From: Benincasa hispida
Lineage: Eukaryota > Streptophyta > Magnoliopsida > Cucurbitales > Cucurbitaceae
Assembly: GCF_009727055.1 (NCBI RefSeq)
Contig: NC_052354.1
Span: 43,579,701-43,643,700, forward strand
Reading direction: 5' to 3'
Length of the DNA stretch: 64,000 nt
This document shows positions 48,063 through 59,305 of this stretch, in pieces. The notes below the pieces were generated by a model. The model was given only the letters and a program-made list of their open reading frames with translations, was not told the origin of the DNA and did no database searches. The stretch's first letter is position 1. Every line of letters starts with the position of its first letter. The position numbers were made by a program, and so were the translations under genes.

Positions 48063-49851
48063 TGATAACTTGTAGAAATACAAGTTATTTATGCCATCTT
48101 ATGTAGATATTGCGGCCAAAATTTAGTAATTATGCGTCAATTGTATGAAAATTAACTTAATATGACAATAATTATAAATGTTTGCAATTACACCTACTAA
48201 CGCCAAAAAGATGGAGGACAAACCAAACTTTACTCTGTTTTGCAGGAGACCGAGTCACCGCTTGCGCTCAAGGCTCATGAGAAACTAATCAACGCATCTC
48301 TATCACATTGCGCCCGTCGATCAACCTTGAAGAGACAATTTCCGAAGTAATGGTGCAATACGATAATCGGTCCAGAGCTATGCTTCGATCACATGCAGTA
48401 ATAAAAATAAACACCACATGCGAACCTATGATCGAAAGACGCAACTGAGCAACACGAAGGTGGAGGATTGAGACACATGTACAACTAACGGTTGTGCAGA
48501 ATCGATGGTCTAATTTTATAACAGAAGGAATAATATCCCTCCATCTACGGAATTACCATAACCATCAAATGGGGACCACATGGCCGAAGTCAAAGGATCT
48601 GCTCCTATAAATACCTCAGCGAATTCAGAGAAAAATATGCTATTTGATATTGGGCTAAGTGCTATAAGATTTTAGAGAGAAAAAGGCTGAGATGAGTGCT
48701 GAAAAAAAGAAATCCGGGAAGAGAAAGAGATAAGGCCGAGAGGTAAGTCTCAGATTCGACCAGCTGTATACCCGATCGAAGCTCTGTGCAGAGACCCCTG
48801 CTATTGGTGGAGCAAGCCTGAGAGGGAAGCTCTTCCTGCCATTGAAACCATCTGATCCGGCAAGCAGATCTCCATCGAATCTGTGCCAAGACATTGGCAC
48901 CGGATTGTATCTGTTCTATATCTTTCATTGTATTCCATATTTTCTTTATCTCTTCATTCACACATCATGTATCAAACACTTAGTAGAAATATTAAATGTT
49001 TCGATAGATTTCGTTTAACATTTTCTGTCTATTTCCATTCACCCATTAGTCACTTTATTCATGATGTTTTCTTAATCTCTTGATGAGTAATATGAATCAC
49101 CAAGAACTTAATATGTATTAAAGTTATAAAATACGTTTAGCTAAAGCATGCTAGACGACATCTTTACCTGTGAGAGCAGAAGTGAAGATGTCATTCTGAT
49201 CTATCGAGAGAAGGTCATAAGAGTGCGTTAACTAAAGCAAGTAGTGCTTCCAGACATGAAAGCAACCTTACATTAATTACGTTAGACTCTGTTTCACCAC
49301 AGACAAGTGGGAAACGCGGTCGATCACTGAGAGATGTACGCCAAGAGAAGAGCAGAACAGTATTTGTACCTTCGATTCGATTAAGAACTTCGTTGTTTGT
49401 AATACTTATCTTTCTCTTTCTAATCTGTTCACAAGACTTGTCGTCGCATTCCACGTCTCTGCACAACCTTCACAACAGTCTTAATCCTAGTATCTTGCAT
49501 ATAATCCCTGTATCTTGTAACATCTAGTTTAGGTTTATTATATTTTCATGTTTTATCGCATCTTACTGCTTTCCTTTATTTTACTGTAATTTACATATTA
49601 TACACACTTTTATAAAGAATTGAAAAACCCTGTTGCATATACCATGAATATACTGCAATAACCGGCACTACTTCCCTGTGTTCGACCTCGGATCACATCG
49701 AGAAACTTGAGGTGGAATTACACTTGGTTCCATCGTAAGGAAACTTGTGACACGCAGGGTATACTACTTGAACATCTCTAATTAACACATAAATAGTAGT
49801 AGTATTGCATCATCATGAGCATTGAATATCATACATACAAATCGCGTTATA
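48063..49851 (+). repeat. 5' LTR of Athila-2
   Basis: A 1789-bp LTR beginning TGATAACTTGTAGAAATAC and ending CGCGTTATA. It opens with a perfect 10-bp hairpin (48065-48074 with 48079-48088, loop GAAA). Compared with the 3' LTR it has about 58 extra bases at the start and a segment (about 48497-48752) missing from the 3' copy. Confidence 0.85.
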
Positions 49852-49857
49852 AGTTTA

Positions 49858-49875
49858 TGGCGCCGTTGCCGGGGA
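49858..49875 (+). other. Primer-binding site of Athila-2 (tRNA-Asp type)
   Basis: TGGCGCCGTTGCCGGGGA, six bases after the LTR end; the standard primer-binding site of Athila/Tat-type Gypsy elements. Confidence 0.93.
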
Positions 49876-50069
49876 ACTTGGTCAACGGCTTATTGTTTGA
49901 GTGGTTTTTGGTATTTTGCAGAACATATCTTTTTGTACTGATTGTTCAACGTGGAGAGCAGTCTGACGATTTAGGAGTACTAGGGGTGGTCTGGTAACTT
50001 TTTGGACCCAGAGATCAAGTATATTCTTCGTATAGAGTTCATCAGGGTTGAATTAACTGGTAAAGAAGT

Positions 50070-51668
50070 ATGGCTGAAGAGAATATGGCTCCTGCTGGAA
50101 ACATGAGGGGAGATTTTCCAGTGCAAGATCCTGTTTTTCTTGTCGCTGATCAGAACATCCCTGTGAGGAAATATACAGCACCAAATCTATACAATTTTTC
50201 ACTAGGAATTTCAAAACCAGTAGTTGAGGGGGAATGCAAGCTTCGAGATAAAACCGATCATGCTGCAAATGATTCAGAATACGGGACAATTTGGAGGATT
50301 ACAGGGAGAAGACCCACACGCTCATTTAAAAAACTTCGCAGACATATGTAGCGCATTCTCTCTGCTTGGTGTAACTCAAGAAAATCTTAAACTGTATCTA
50401 TTCCTGTACACATTGAGGGATAAAGCAAAGATGTGGGCTCAAGCATTAGAGCCAGGCGAAATTCATGAATGGGGACAGTTGGTTGATAGGTTCATGAATA
50501 TATTCTTCCCTCCATCTGTCAACATAAGGAGGCGAAGAGAGGTGTTGAATTTTGAGCAAAAGAGTTATGAAACCCTGAGCACCGCTTGGATGCGATTCCG
50601 ACAGTTAGTAAAGAACCTGTCTCTTATACACATCTAGATGTGTATAAGAGACCTGCATATTGGGATTCCTGATAATATCTTGATGGAAACCTTTTACAAT
50701 GGCCTAGACCCATCAACAAGTGCAGCTGTCGACTCCTCTGCAGAGGGAGGATGAATGAATAAGTCATATACAGAAGCAAAGGGCATATTGGATTATATAT
50801 CGCGACATTCTGATGAATGGATTGATAATGGGCTTGAGGTAAGATGTCTAGAACCAGAAAGAGTAGAGAGGGCCAATGTGCCAACAGACACAATGAGCGC
50901 ATTGATCGAGCAAATGACCACGATGACATCGCTCCTCCAGACGGTGGCTAATCAGTGGAAAACTCTCTCCCAGGGAGTAGCGCAAGTTAATGCGGTGACT
51001 CATATGACTGTTATAGATTACACTCAATGGGGAGAAGTACATCCAGCAGACGTTTGCCCATGGGATCAACAACCCGTATATGCTATTTATGATAAATCAT
51101 GGGGCAACAACCATAACCATGATTGGGGGAATCACCCTTTGGTTTGGATGAGAATCTCTATCACGAAGACCATAGTTTCTATCAATTTAGTTATTAAGAG
51201 GATCGAGGCAACCCTCCAGTCTTTACTACCCCGGACTGTAGTCCAAGTGATTTTCAGGGTACACAGCCATGCGACCAACTGTTTGCATATAATATCTCTT
51301 GCAGTACCTTGTCTCTGGAAACATCACTGAAGCATTACATTGAACAGAGCGAGGCAATGAGACAGTCGCAAGCTGGATCTCTCAAAGAATTAGAAGACCA
51401 AATAGATCAGCTTACAAGAGAATTAAAGAAGAAAACGCCTGGTACATCACAAGGAAGTTCAGGAATATTGGGGTCAAAAGGTAAAGAACAATGTCATGTC
51501 GTGACATTACGGAGCGGCAGAACAACAGCCCCAATTGCGCCAAAGGTACCAGATGCGGTATCAGTACCTGCTAAGTTAACTATTGATGATGACCAAGTAC
51601 AAAATAACGAAAGCAACCCAATTCAGAAGCAAGATTATTTACAAAAGATGAAGCTTCTCAAGACTTAA
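50070..51668 (+). pseudogene. gag: Athila-2 gag remnant
   Basis: The ATG at 50070 starts the N-terminus; the frame shifts near 50224-50300 into 'LQGEDPHAHLKNFADICSAF' and 'FFPPSVNIRRRREVLNFEQ'. At 50617-50652 an adapter-derived insert adds a stop codon. After it come 'HIGIPDNILMETFYNGL' (about 50655-50705) and, past a TGA at 50752, the C-terminal part (50755-51330). A further shift leads to 51309-51668, with a coiled-coil-like 'LKELEDQIDQLTRELKKK'. Real decay and an artefact are mixed here. Confidence 0.85.
50617..50654. other. Nextera/Tn5 mosaic-end junction remnant (sequencing artefact)
   Basis: CTGTCTCTTATACACATCT (50617-50635) is followed directly by its inverted partner AGATGTGTATAAGAGAC (50636-50652, last two bases missing). 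These are the Tn5 mosaic ends used in Nextera libraries, and back to back they form a mate-pair circularisation junction. About 36 bp (50621-50656 or an equivalent frame) interrupt gag between 'aagaacctg' and 'catattggg'. It is not plant DNA and creates an artificial TAG stop at 50635-50637. Confidence 0.96.
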
Positions 51669-52315
51669 ATTCTCAATCAACGCAACCTCTAACCAACAAC
51701 GCACAACAAGCACAGGACCTCACTAAGCAGCAAAGTGAGCAGGAAACACACCGGGATCCTCCACCTTTCCTGTCTAGGCTTAAAAAGAAAGAAGATAGTA
51801 AGCAATTTCAGAGGTTCCTGGACGTTCTTCGATAGCTACATATTAATATTCCCTTAATAGAAGCATTAGAACAGATGCCGAGTTATGCAAAATTCCTCAA
51901 TGACATTCTAGCCAACAAGAGAAAGATCGGAGAAAATGAAATAGTTGCACAAACATACGAGTGTAGCACTTTGTTTCAAAATAATCTCCCCGCTAAAATG
52001 AAGGATCCTGAGACTTTTACATTACCTTGCACCATAGGAGGGAAGATGGTCGGGAACGCATTGTGTGATTTGGAGACGAGCATAAATTTGATGCCCTTGT
52101 CAATCTTTAAGAAGCTAGACATCTGCGAAGCCAAACCAACCACGATTACTTTACAGTTAGCCGATAGATCAATAAAGCTTCCAGAGGGCAAGATAGAAGA
52201 TGTTCTCGTGCAGGTAGACAAGTTTATCTTCCCAGCAGATTTCTTTATATTGGACTATGAAGCAGATAGAAAAATCCCTATCATTCTGGGACGCCCATTT
52301 CTCGCCACAGGGTAA
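51669..52315 (+). pseudogene. Athila-2 protease region
   Basis: A spacer with an interrupted frame (51669-51874) leads into 'MPSYAKFLNDILANKRK' (51875 on) and the protease-like domain 'ALCDLETSINLMPLSIFKKL', where the usual Athila 'DLGASINLMP' has E-T in place of G-A. It ends with 'IPIILGRPFLATG' and a TAA at 52313-52315, after which the frame continues unchanged into RT. Confidence 0.85.
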
Positions 52316-52318
52316 GCA

Positions 52319-53502
52319 TTGATTGATGTACAGAAGGGAGAATTGACCATCCGGGTTGATGATCAAGAGGTAAAGTTCAACGTACTCAATGCGTTGAAAT
52401 ATCCAAGAGCTATAGAAAACTACCAATACATCGAGGAACTCCAGGGAGAACAACTAAACGAAACCCTTAAAGAAATAGAGGAGGAAGATTTTGAAGACGG
52501 CACATTAGTGGAGGAAGATTGCGCCATAATTCATGCTAAATCTAATTTCAAACCATTCAAGTTATCTGAACGGACTTCGCAGTGTATTAAGCCATCATTA
52601 GAAGAGCCTTCTGTGTTAAAGTTAAAGCCGTTGCCAATACATTTAAAGTATGCTTACTTAGGAAGTAACGACACGTTACCTGTTATCATCTCTGCATCAC
52701 TAAGTAAGGAGAAAGAAAATGCTCTCATACGGATCCTGAGAAACAACGCAAAAGCCTTAGGATGGTCCTTGGCAGATATTAGAGGAATCAACCCCTCGTA
52801 TCGCATTCATAAGATTCGTCTGAAGGAAGGAAAGAATGGATCAGTAGAAAGGCAGTGTCGCTTAAACCCTGCCATGAAGGAGGTTGTAAAGAAAGAAATA
52901 GTGAAGTGGCTGGACGCCAGTGTCATCTACCCAATATCCGATAGCAGCTGGGTAAGCCCAGTGCATTGTGTTCCAGAGAAGGGGGGATGACAGTCATCAC
53001 CAATGACAAGAATGAATTAGTTCCCACAAGGACAACTACAGGGTGGAGAATATGCATGGACTATCGCAAGCTAAATTTGGCCACTAAAAAGGACCACTTT
53101 CCACTCCCATTCATTGACCAAATGTTGGACAGACTTGCGGGGAACAAATTTTTCTGCTTTCTTGATGGCTATTCAGGGTATAACCAAATAGTAATTGCAC
53201 CGAAGGATCAGGACAAGACAACCTTCACATGCCCATTTGGTACGTTCACATTCCAACGCATGCCATTTGGACTCTGTAATGTACCAGGCACTTTTCAACG
53301 ATGCATGATGGCAATATTTTCGGATTACTTTGAGGAGTCAGTCAAAGTTTTCATGGATGATTTCTCAGTTTTCGGAAGTAACTATAACTCCTGTTTGACC
53401 AACCTTAAAAAAGTCTTGAAAAGATGCGTAGAAAACAAATCTTGTACTGAATTGGGAAAAATGCCACTTCATGGTGGAGGAAGGAATAGTTCTGGGTCAT
53501 AA
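52319..53502 (+). pseudogene. pol: Athila-2 reverse transcriptase
   Basis: The Gypsy RT domain is recognisable by 'NPSYRIHKIRLKEG' (linker), 'ICMDYRKLNLATKKDHFPLP' and 'FLDGYSGYNQIVIAPKDQ'. The catalytic box is FMDD (53350-53361), the Athila version of YxDD. There is a frameshift near 52970-52990 and another near 53450-53500. All catalytic aspartates appear present, so inactivation is by frame breaks rather than active-site loss. Confidence 0.9.
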
Positions 53503-54219
53503 AATCTCCAAGGCAGGATTGGAAGTTGATCAAGCAAAAATCGACGCAATTTTCAAATTACCCCTACCAGTGAATGTAAAGACACTAAGGAGCTTTCTGG
53601 GTCACGCGGGATTTTATAGAAGATTTATTCGCAACTTCTCTCAGATCGTAAAACCCCTTAGTGCACTTCTCGAAGTTGATCGCGAGTATAAGTTTGATGT
53701 TGCCTGCACTAAAGCATTTAACACATTAAAAGATGCACTTATCTCTGCTCCAATTTTGGTTGCCCCAGATTGGACGCAACCCTTTGCATTGACGTATGAT
53801 ACCAGCGGATATACTGTGGGCACAGTTTTGAGTCAGCGTCGGGAGAAGGTTTTGCATCCCATTTATTATGCGAGTAAAACATTGAACGACGAGCAAGAGA
53901 ACTATAGACCATAGAGAAAGAAATGCTCGTAGTGGTATTTGCACTGGAGAAGTTTCGACAGTACCTGATCGGGACAAATGTGATGGTGTATACAGATCAC
54001 TCTGCAATTAAGTATCTAATGACGAAGAAGGATGCAAAACAAGATTGATACGGTGGGTGCTGCTCCTACAAGAGTTTGACCTGAAAATTAAAGATAGGAA
54101 GAGCACCAAGAACCAAGTCGCAGATCATTTGTCAAGACTAGAAAATGGCAAGGTTCAAGGGATAGAAAAAGATATTGAGGAAAGATTCCCCGATGAGCTG
54201 CTGATGGCAGTAGGCGTTA
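53471..54219 (+). pseudogene. pol: Athila-2 RT thumb and RNase H
   Basis: 'LGHKISKAGLEVDQAKIDAI' and 'TLRSFLGHAGFYRRFIRNFS' mark the RT thumb/connection. 'LTYDTSGYTVGTVLSQRR' is the RNase H start, with the first catalytic Asp in D-T-S where D-A-S is usual. After a frame break near 53912 come '[12 protein letters not shown]' (about 53985) and '[20 protein letters not shown]' (54045 on). Confidence 0.85.
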
Positions 54220-55362
54220 ATGTCCCTGGTATGCGGACATGTAAACTTTATAGTTTGCGGTCAATTACCGGATGATTATACCTACCAGCAGAAGAAGAAG
54301 CTAAGACATGATGCAAAATTTTATTTCTGGGACGATCCATTCCTGTATCGACAAGGACCTGATCATATCATACGTCGATGTGTCCCTGAGCACGAAGCCA
54401 AGAGCATTTTAGAACTCTGTCATGAGTCCCCATATAGAGGACATTTTGGGGGGCAAAGAATTGCAACAAAAGTCTTACAGTGCAGCTACTTTTGGCCAAC
54501 TCTATTCAAAGATGCCCATGCTCATGTTATGAAATGCGATAAGTGCTAAAGGACAGGGAATATGTCCAAAAGAAATGAAATGCCATTGACGTCAATCTTA
54601 GAAGTTGAATTATTTGACGTATGGGAAATTAACTTCATGGGCCCGTTTCCACCATCTGAAGGTCATCAATATATTTTAGTTTTGATTGACTATGTTTCAA
54701 AATGGGTTGAGGCCATCGCATGTGCCAAGAACGACGCAGCCACTGTGGCAAAGTTTTTGAAGAAGAATATTTTTGCACGCTATGGAACGCCACGTGGCTT
54801 AATTAGTGATGAGGGCTCTCATTTCATCAACCGCATAATTGCTAACCTGCTGACTAAATTCAACGTTAGCCATTGAGTGGCAACCGCATACCACTCACAG
54901 ACTAATGGACAGGCAAAAATTTCTAACAGAGAGATCAAAACTATCTTGGAGAAGGTAGTTAATACTACCAGGAGGGATTGGTCAACCAAGCTTGACAAAG
55001 CACTATGGGCTTACCGGACTGCCTACAAAACACCAATGGGCATGTCCCCGTACGCCTTGGTCTTCGGAAAAGCTTGTCATCTACCGCTTGAGTTACAACA
55101 CAAGGCAATGTGGGCATGCAAGAAGCTGAAGTTCGATTTAGCTAGTGCGGGGAAAATCCGAAAGTTACAATTGAATCAGTTGATCGAGTGGCGAAGGGAT
55201 GCCTATGAGAATGCCAAGATATATAAAGAGAAAACAGAGAAATGGCATGATGAATGGATCGACGACCGGACATTCATCGAAGGTCAGCAGGTACTGCTAT
55301 TCAACATACGTCTGCGACTGTTCCTTGGGAAGCTGAAGTCTCGTTGGTCTGGGCCATTCTGA
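54220..55362 (+). pseudogene. pol: Athila-2 integrase
   Basis: The zinc-binding HHCC region (54220-54549: 'HESPYRGHFGGQRIATKVL' to 'HVMKCDKC') is followed by TAA at 54547-54549. The catalytic core (54562-54876) has the first Asp in 'VWEINFMGPFPPSEG' and the second in 'GLISDEGSHF'. TGA at 54874-54876 stands where Arg is usual before '[12 protein letters not shown]', and the third acidic residue lies in '[12 protein letters not shown]'. The C-terminal part runs to 55362. All remaining stops are one base from sense codons. Confidence 0.88.
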
Positions 55363-57039
55363 ATTAAGACCATCTTTCCCCACGGCGTAGTGGAATTAAC
55401 AACTTTAGATGGGAGCAGTGCACTCATTGTCAATGGTCAGTGGATCAAACCCTATTATGGAGGTGGCTTCGATCGGTGCATGGACACCATTGATTTGGGA
55501 AAGCAGGATTAAAATGCCTGCAGGGAAAGCGAGTGTGCTAACTCTGAGAAATTCTTTTAGTCGGCCTTCCCATCTATGTTTACTTGCCTTCTTTACAGCT
55601 TTCTTTTATCATTTGTTTCATGTTGTAATTGTTATTTAGTAGAAGTAGTCGTTAATGCTATAGAAGTTTCATGTCACATCTGTTTCCTTACATTACATGT
55701 AGTAGCGCTGGGCACATGTTTTTGTGAATGTTTGGATAAATTAACGTCAACTTGAGTTAGGAAGAGAGGAAAATAAACTGGCATATAACGAAAGGATGGG
55801 TGTAGTAAGGAGAAAGAAAAGGGAGATATGCATTTAATACACCCAATTACATTGCGGTGAGGGGTNCATATAACGAAAGGATGGGTGTAGTAAGGAGAAA
55901 GAAAAGGGAGATATGCATTTAATACACCCAATTACATTGCGGTGAGGGGTGTGTTGCGCACATATGCGTCCTTTGCCCGGCCTTAGTTAAATGCACTATG
56001 TTGAGGCATCCTCCAGAAATGTATTTAGTTAAGGGGTGTGCTGCGGGGATGTATGCGTGTTGCCTGTCCTTAGCAAAAATGTATCTGCGTTTATTGGAAG
56101 CATGTTGTGAGTTGCAAATCATGCACTCGTCCGAATCAAATTTTGTAACTTCACCAAATTCTTTGACTCTTGTACAGGCATGAGAAAATTTTGTTTGTAA
56201 TGCGACCATTTGTAGTATATTCGCATACTTTATTAATAGTCAATACAATCAAAGTACATAATTCACTCTACTCTTTGTTTGTGCCTCTTTCTTTATCTTC
56301 TTTTGTTAATCTTTGCTATATTTGTACTCTTATATTTTTACGATCTTCATTGCATTGCTATGTTGTATTATATATTACACTTAGAAACATTTCCCATACT
56401 TACTAAATTCTGACTAACACTTTGTTAACTCTTAGTTTAGCAGTACTTTACCTTTTATCTTTCAAAGTCTTGCTCAAACCTTCTTTTTGAAATTTTCTTC
56501 TAAGTGTTTGTCTAGTCTATCCAAACAATGCAATGAGGACCTTGCTCATCTTTAAATTTGGGGGTGGGGAAGGTCTGAGCAGATGAACTTAGAAGTATGC
56601 AGTATTTCAAAAAAAAAAAAAGCGTCTACTTTCATTTTAAAAAAAACAATTTTTTTATGCAAAACTCCAATGTCAGCGCAAGGGAAAATTTCAAAACTGT
56701 TCCCAACCTGATAAGAGTTTAATTGTGAAAGGAGTCTGCTCGTAGTTGGATGTTCATATGACACCCGTAGGAGCAAGCCAAAACGAAGGTGAGTTTCCAA
56801 GAACAACGTAGTATAAGCCAAAAGGGAAAAAGAAGGCAAGGGAAAACTCCTCTGATTATCATGAGTTAAAGTTAGAACTGGCACACTACTGTAGTTGGAT
56901 ATTCGCATGATACCCATGGGGACAAGCCAAAACGAAGAGTGTAACCATGACCAACTGTCTCTAAGTGAATAAATGACGCAAAGTTTTGCTCACAACATAT
57001 AGTTACATCAAGTTGTTTTGATAAAGAAGGGATGAATTG
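55363..57039 (+). other. 3' non-coding region of Athila-2
   Basis: About 1.7 kb between integrase and 3' LTR without a credible gene. It contains the N/duplication artefact (55782-55950), a motif pair 'gtagttggat(a/g)ttc(g/a)(c/t)atga' at about 56733 and 56892, and a purine stretch 'aaagaagggatgaat' (57023-57037) that is a plausible polypurine tract. Athila elements sometimes carry an env-like frame here; none is visible. Confidence 0.65.
55782..55950. other. Assembly artefact: 84-bp duplication around a single N
   Basis: Bases 55782-55865 are repeated exactly at 55867-55950 with one N at 55866. As at 34237, this looks like an overlap between contig ends left unmerged. Confidence 0.93.
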
Positions 57040-58522
57040 TTAGTAATTATGCGCCAATTGTATGAAAATTAACTTAGTATGACAATAATTATAAATGTTT
57101 GCAATTACACCCACTAACGCCAAAAAGATGGAGGAAAAGCCAAACTTTACTCTGTTTTGCAGGAGACCAAGTCACCGCTTACGCTCAAGGCTCATGAGAA
57201 ACTAATAAACGCATCTCATTGCGCCCGTCGATCAACCTTGAAGAGACATTACAAAGTAACGGTGCAATGCGATAATCAGTCCAGAAGCTATGCTTCGACC
57301 GCATACGGTAAATAAAATCAATAATACCGCAATTGCGAACCTATGTATCGAAAAGATGCACTGAGCAAACGCGAAGATGGGAGGAATCTGAGACACGTGT
57401 ACAACTAACAGTTGTTTATATCTGACCAGCTATATACCCGATCGAAGCTCTGTGCAGAGACCTCTGCTACCGGTGGAGCAAGCCTGAGAGGGAAGCTCTT
57501 CATGCCATTGAAACCATCCGATCCGGTAAGTAGATCTCCATTGAATCTGTGCCAAGACATTGGCACCAGATTGTATCTATTCTATCTCTCTTTCATTGTA
57601 TTCCATATTTTCTTTATCTCTTCATTCACACATCATGTATCAAACATTTAGTAGAATTATTAAATGTTTCGATAGATTTCGTTTAACATTTTCTATCTAT
57701 TTCCATTCACTCATTAGTCACTTTCTTCATGATGTTATCTTAATCCCTTGATGAGTAATATGAATCACGAAGAACTTAATATGTATTAAAGTTATAAATA
57801 CGTTTAGCTAAAGCATGCTAGACGGCATCTTCACCTGTGAGAGCAGAAGTGAAGATGTCATTCTGATCTATCGAGAGAATGTCAGAAGAATGCGTTAACT
57901 AAAGCAAGTAGTACTTCCAGACATGGAAGCAACCTTGTGTTTCATTACGTTAGACTCTGTTTCACCACAGACATGTGGGAAACGTGGCCGATCATTGAGA
58001 GGTGTATGCCAAGAGAAGAGTGGAACAATATTTGTACCTTCAATTCGATTAAGAACTTGCGTTGTTTGTAATACTTATCTTTCTCTTTCTAATCTGTTCA
58101 CAAGACTTGTCGTCGCATTCCATGTCTTTGCACAACCTTCACAGCCAGCCTTAATCCTAGTATCTTGCACATAAACCCTGTATCTTGTAACATCTAGTTT
58201 AGGTTTATTGTATTTTCGTGTTTTATCGCATCGTACTGCTTTCCTTTATTTTATTGTAATTTACATACTGTACACACTTTTAAAAAGAAATGAAAAACCT
58301 GGTCGAATATACCATGAACATACCGCAATAACCGGCACCACTTCCCCGTGTTCAACCTCGGATCACACCGAGAAACTTGCGGTGGAATTACACTTGGTTC
58401 CATCGTAAGGAAACTTGTGACAACGCAGGGCATACTACTTGAGCATCTCTAATTAACGCATAAATAGTAGTAGTATCGCATCATTATAAGCATTGAATAT
58501 CATACATACAAATCGTGTTACA
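57040..58522 (+). repeat. 3' LTR of Athila-2, shortened
   Basis: Collinear with the 5' LTR from 'ttagtaattatgcg' (57040; 5' counterpart at 48123) to the end 'CGTGTTACA'. It lacks the first 58 or so bases, including the terminal hairpin, and an internal segment of about 256 bp equivalent to 48497-48752. The deleted U3 start may explain why no TGATAACTTG is seen after the purine tract. Confidence 0.82.
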
Positions 58523-58947
58523 AGGAGCCCACATCTATCTCATCTCCATCCATCTTACTTGGTCAACCTTTTATGAAGACAGCCAAGACTAAGATAGATG
58601 TGGATGAGGGCACTTTGTCTGTTGAGTTCGATGGAGAGTTTGTTAAATTTAATATTTTCGATGCTATGGAAACTTCTACCATAGGGCAAGTACATTCTTT
58701 ATGCCAGATTGATGTGTTTGACTCTCTTGAGCATGAGGTTATATGAGACGTCTATGAAAACAATGAGGATGACTTAGGAGAGTTGATCCCACTTGGAGAG
58801 CTTGCCACCTTGTTTATGACAGAGTCGGTAGGTATGCCCTCGACCCCTCATATTCTGATGATAAATCTTCTGACAAGGTGCTTCCTTCTATTTTTCAGGC
58901 ACCTAAATTGGAGCTAAAAGAGCTTCTAGATCACCTGAAGTATGCCT
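58523..58947 (+). pseudogene. Athila-1 protease-RT linker, right of the Athila-2 insertion
   Basis: Continues the Athila-1 polyprotein with 'SILLGQPFMKTAKTKIDVDE' and 'LSVEFDGEFVKFNIFDAM'. After a stop and a frameshift near 58740-58870 it reads 'APKLELKELLDHLKYA', the segment that precedes RT in Athila. It ends at about 58947, in the middle of the coding region, against the inverted Copia-D. Confidence 0.82.
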
Positions 58948-58949
58948 AG

Positions 58950-59305
58950 CGGCTACATATTCTGCTTCCATAGTGAAGTCAGCGATGCATCCTTGCTTAA
59001 TGCTTCGCCATACTACAACCCCTTCATTCAGAGTGAACACTGACCCCGTTGATTTACGAGAATCTCTATCAGTCTAAAAGTTAAAGTCTATGTATCCCTT
59101 AAGGATCAAATACTTATCTCCATACACGAGCATGTAGTCCCTCGTTCTCTGAAGATACTTGAGGATCGTCTTGACCGTTGTCCAATGATCTAATCCTAGA
59201 TTAGATTGATAACGACTGACAATCCCTACTGCGTAACAAATGTCGAGATTGGTACACAACATTCATACATTAAGCTTCCAACAGCTGAAGCATAGGGAAT
59301 CCATC
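58950..59305 (-). pseudogene. pol: Copia-D RNase H remnant, truncated
   Basis: 'DICYAVGIVSRYQSNLGLDH' and 'YLQRTRDYMLVYGDKYLILK' correspond to the RT-RNase H connection. After a stop at 59074-59076 the minus strand continues with '[20 protein letters not shown]' and then breaks off at about 58948, before the last part of RNase H. Confidence 0.83.

Larger units (their letters stand above)
48063..58522 (+). mobile_element. Athila-2: nearly complete Athila-like Gypsy element, TSD GGGAG/AGGAG
   Basis: 5' LTR 48063-49851, tRNA-Asp-type primer-binding site 49858-49875, gag, protease, RT, RNase H, integrase (Gypsy order), 1.7 kb of non-coding DNA and a 3' LTR ending at 58522. Flanks are GGGAG at 48058-48062 and AGGAG at 58523-58527. 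It is inserted in the protease-RT linker of Athila-1, whose reading continues on both sides. Many stops and frameshifts are present, at least one of them caused by an adapter artefact (50619-50654). Confidence 0.9.
41211..58947 (+). mobile_element. Athila-1: Athila-like Gypsy element, truncated on the right, with nested insertions
   Basis: Parts in order: 5' LTR from 41211 (split by LTR-B copy 5), decayed tRNA-Asp-type primer-binding site at 45949, gag remnants about 46080-47400, protease-like region 47532-48057, insertion of Athila-2 (48063-58522), then pol linker from 58523 to about 58947. There it stops abruptly against a minus-strand Copia. RT, integrase and 3' LTR are missing from the window. 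Confidence 0.82.

Noticed and set aside
50617..50654. Natural inverted-repeat transposon footprint in gag
   Set aside because: The 19-bp sequence is the laboratory Tn5 mosaic end used in library preparation, in exact mate-pair junction arrangement.
55363..57039. Possible env-like gene after Athila-2 integrase
   Set aside because: No frame longer than about 120 codons, no membrane-protein pattern, and an N/duplication artefact lies in the middle.
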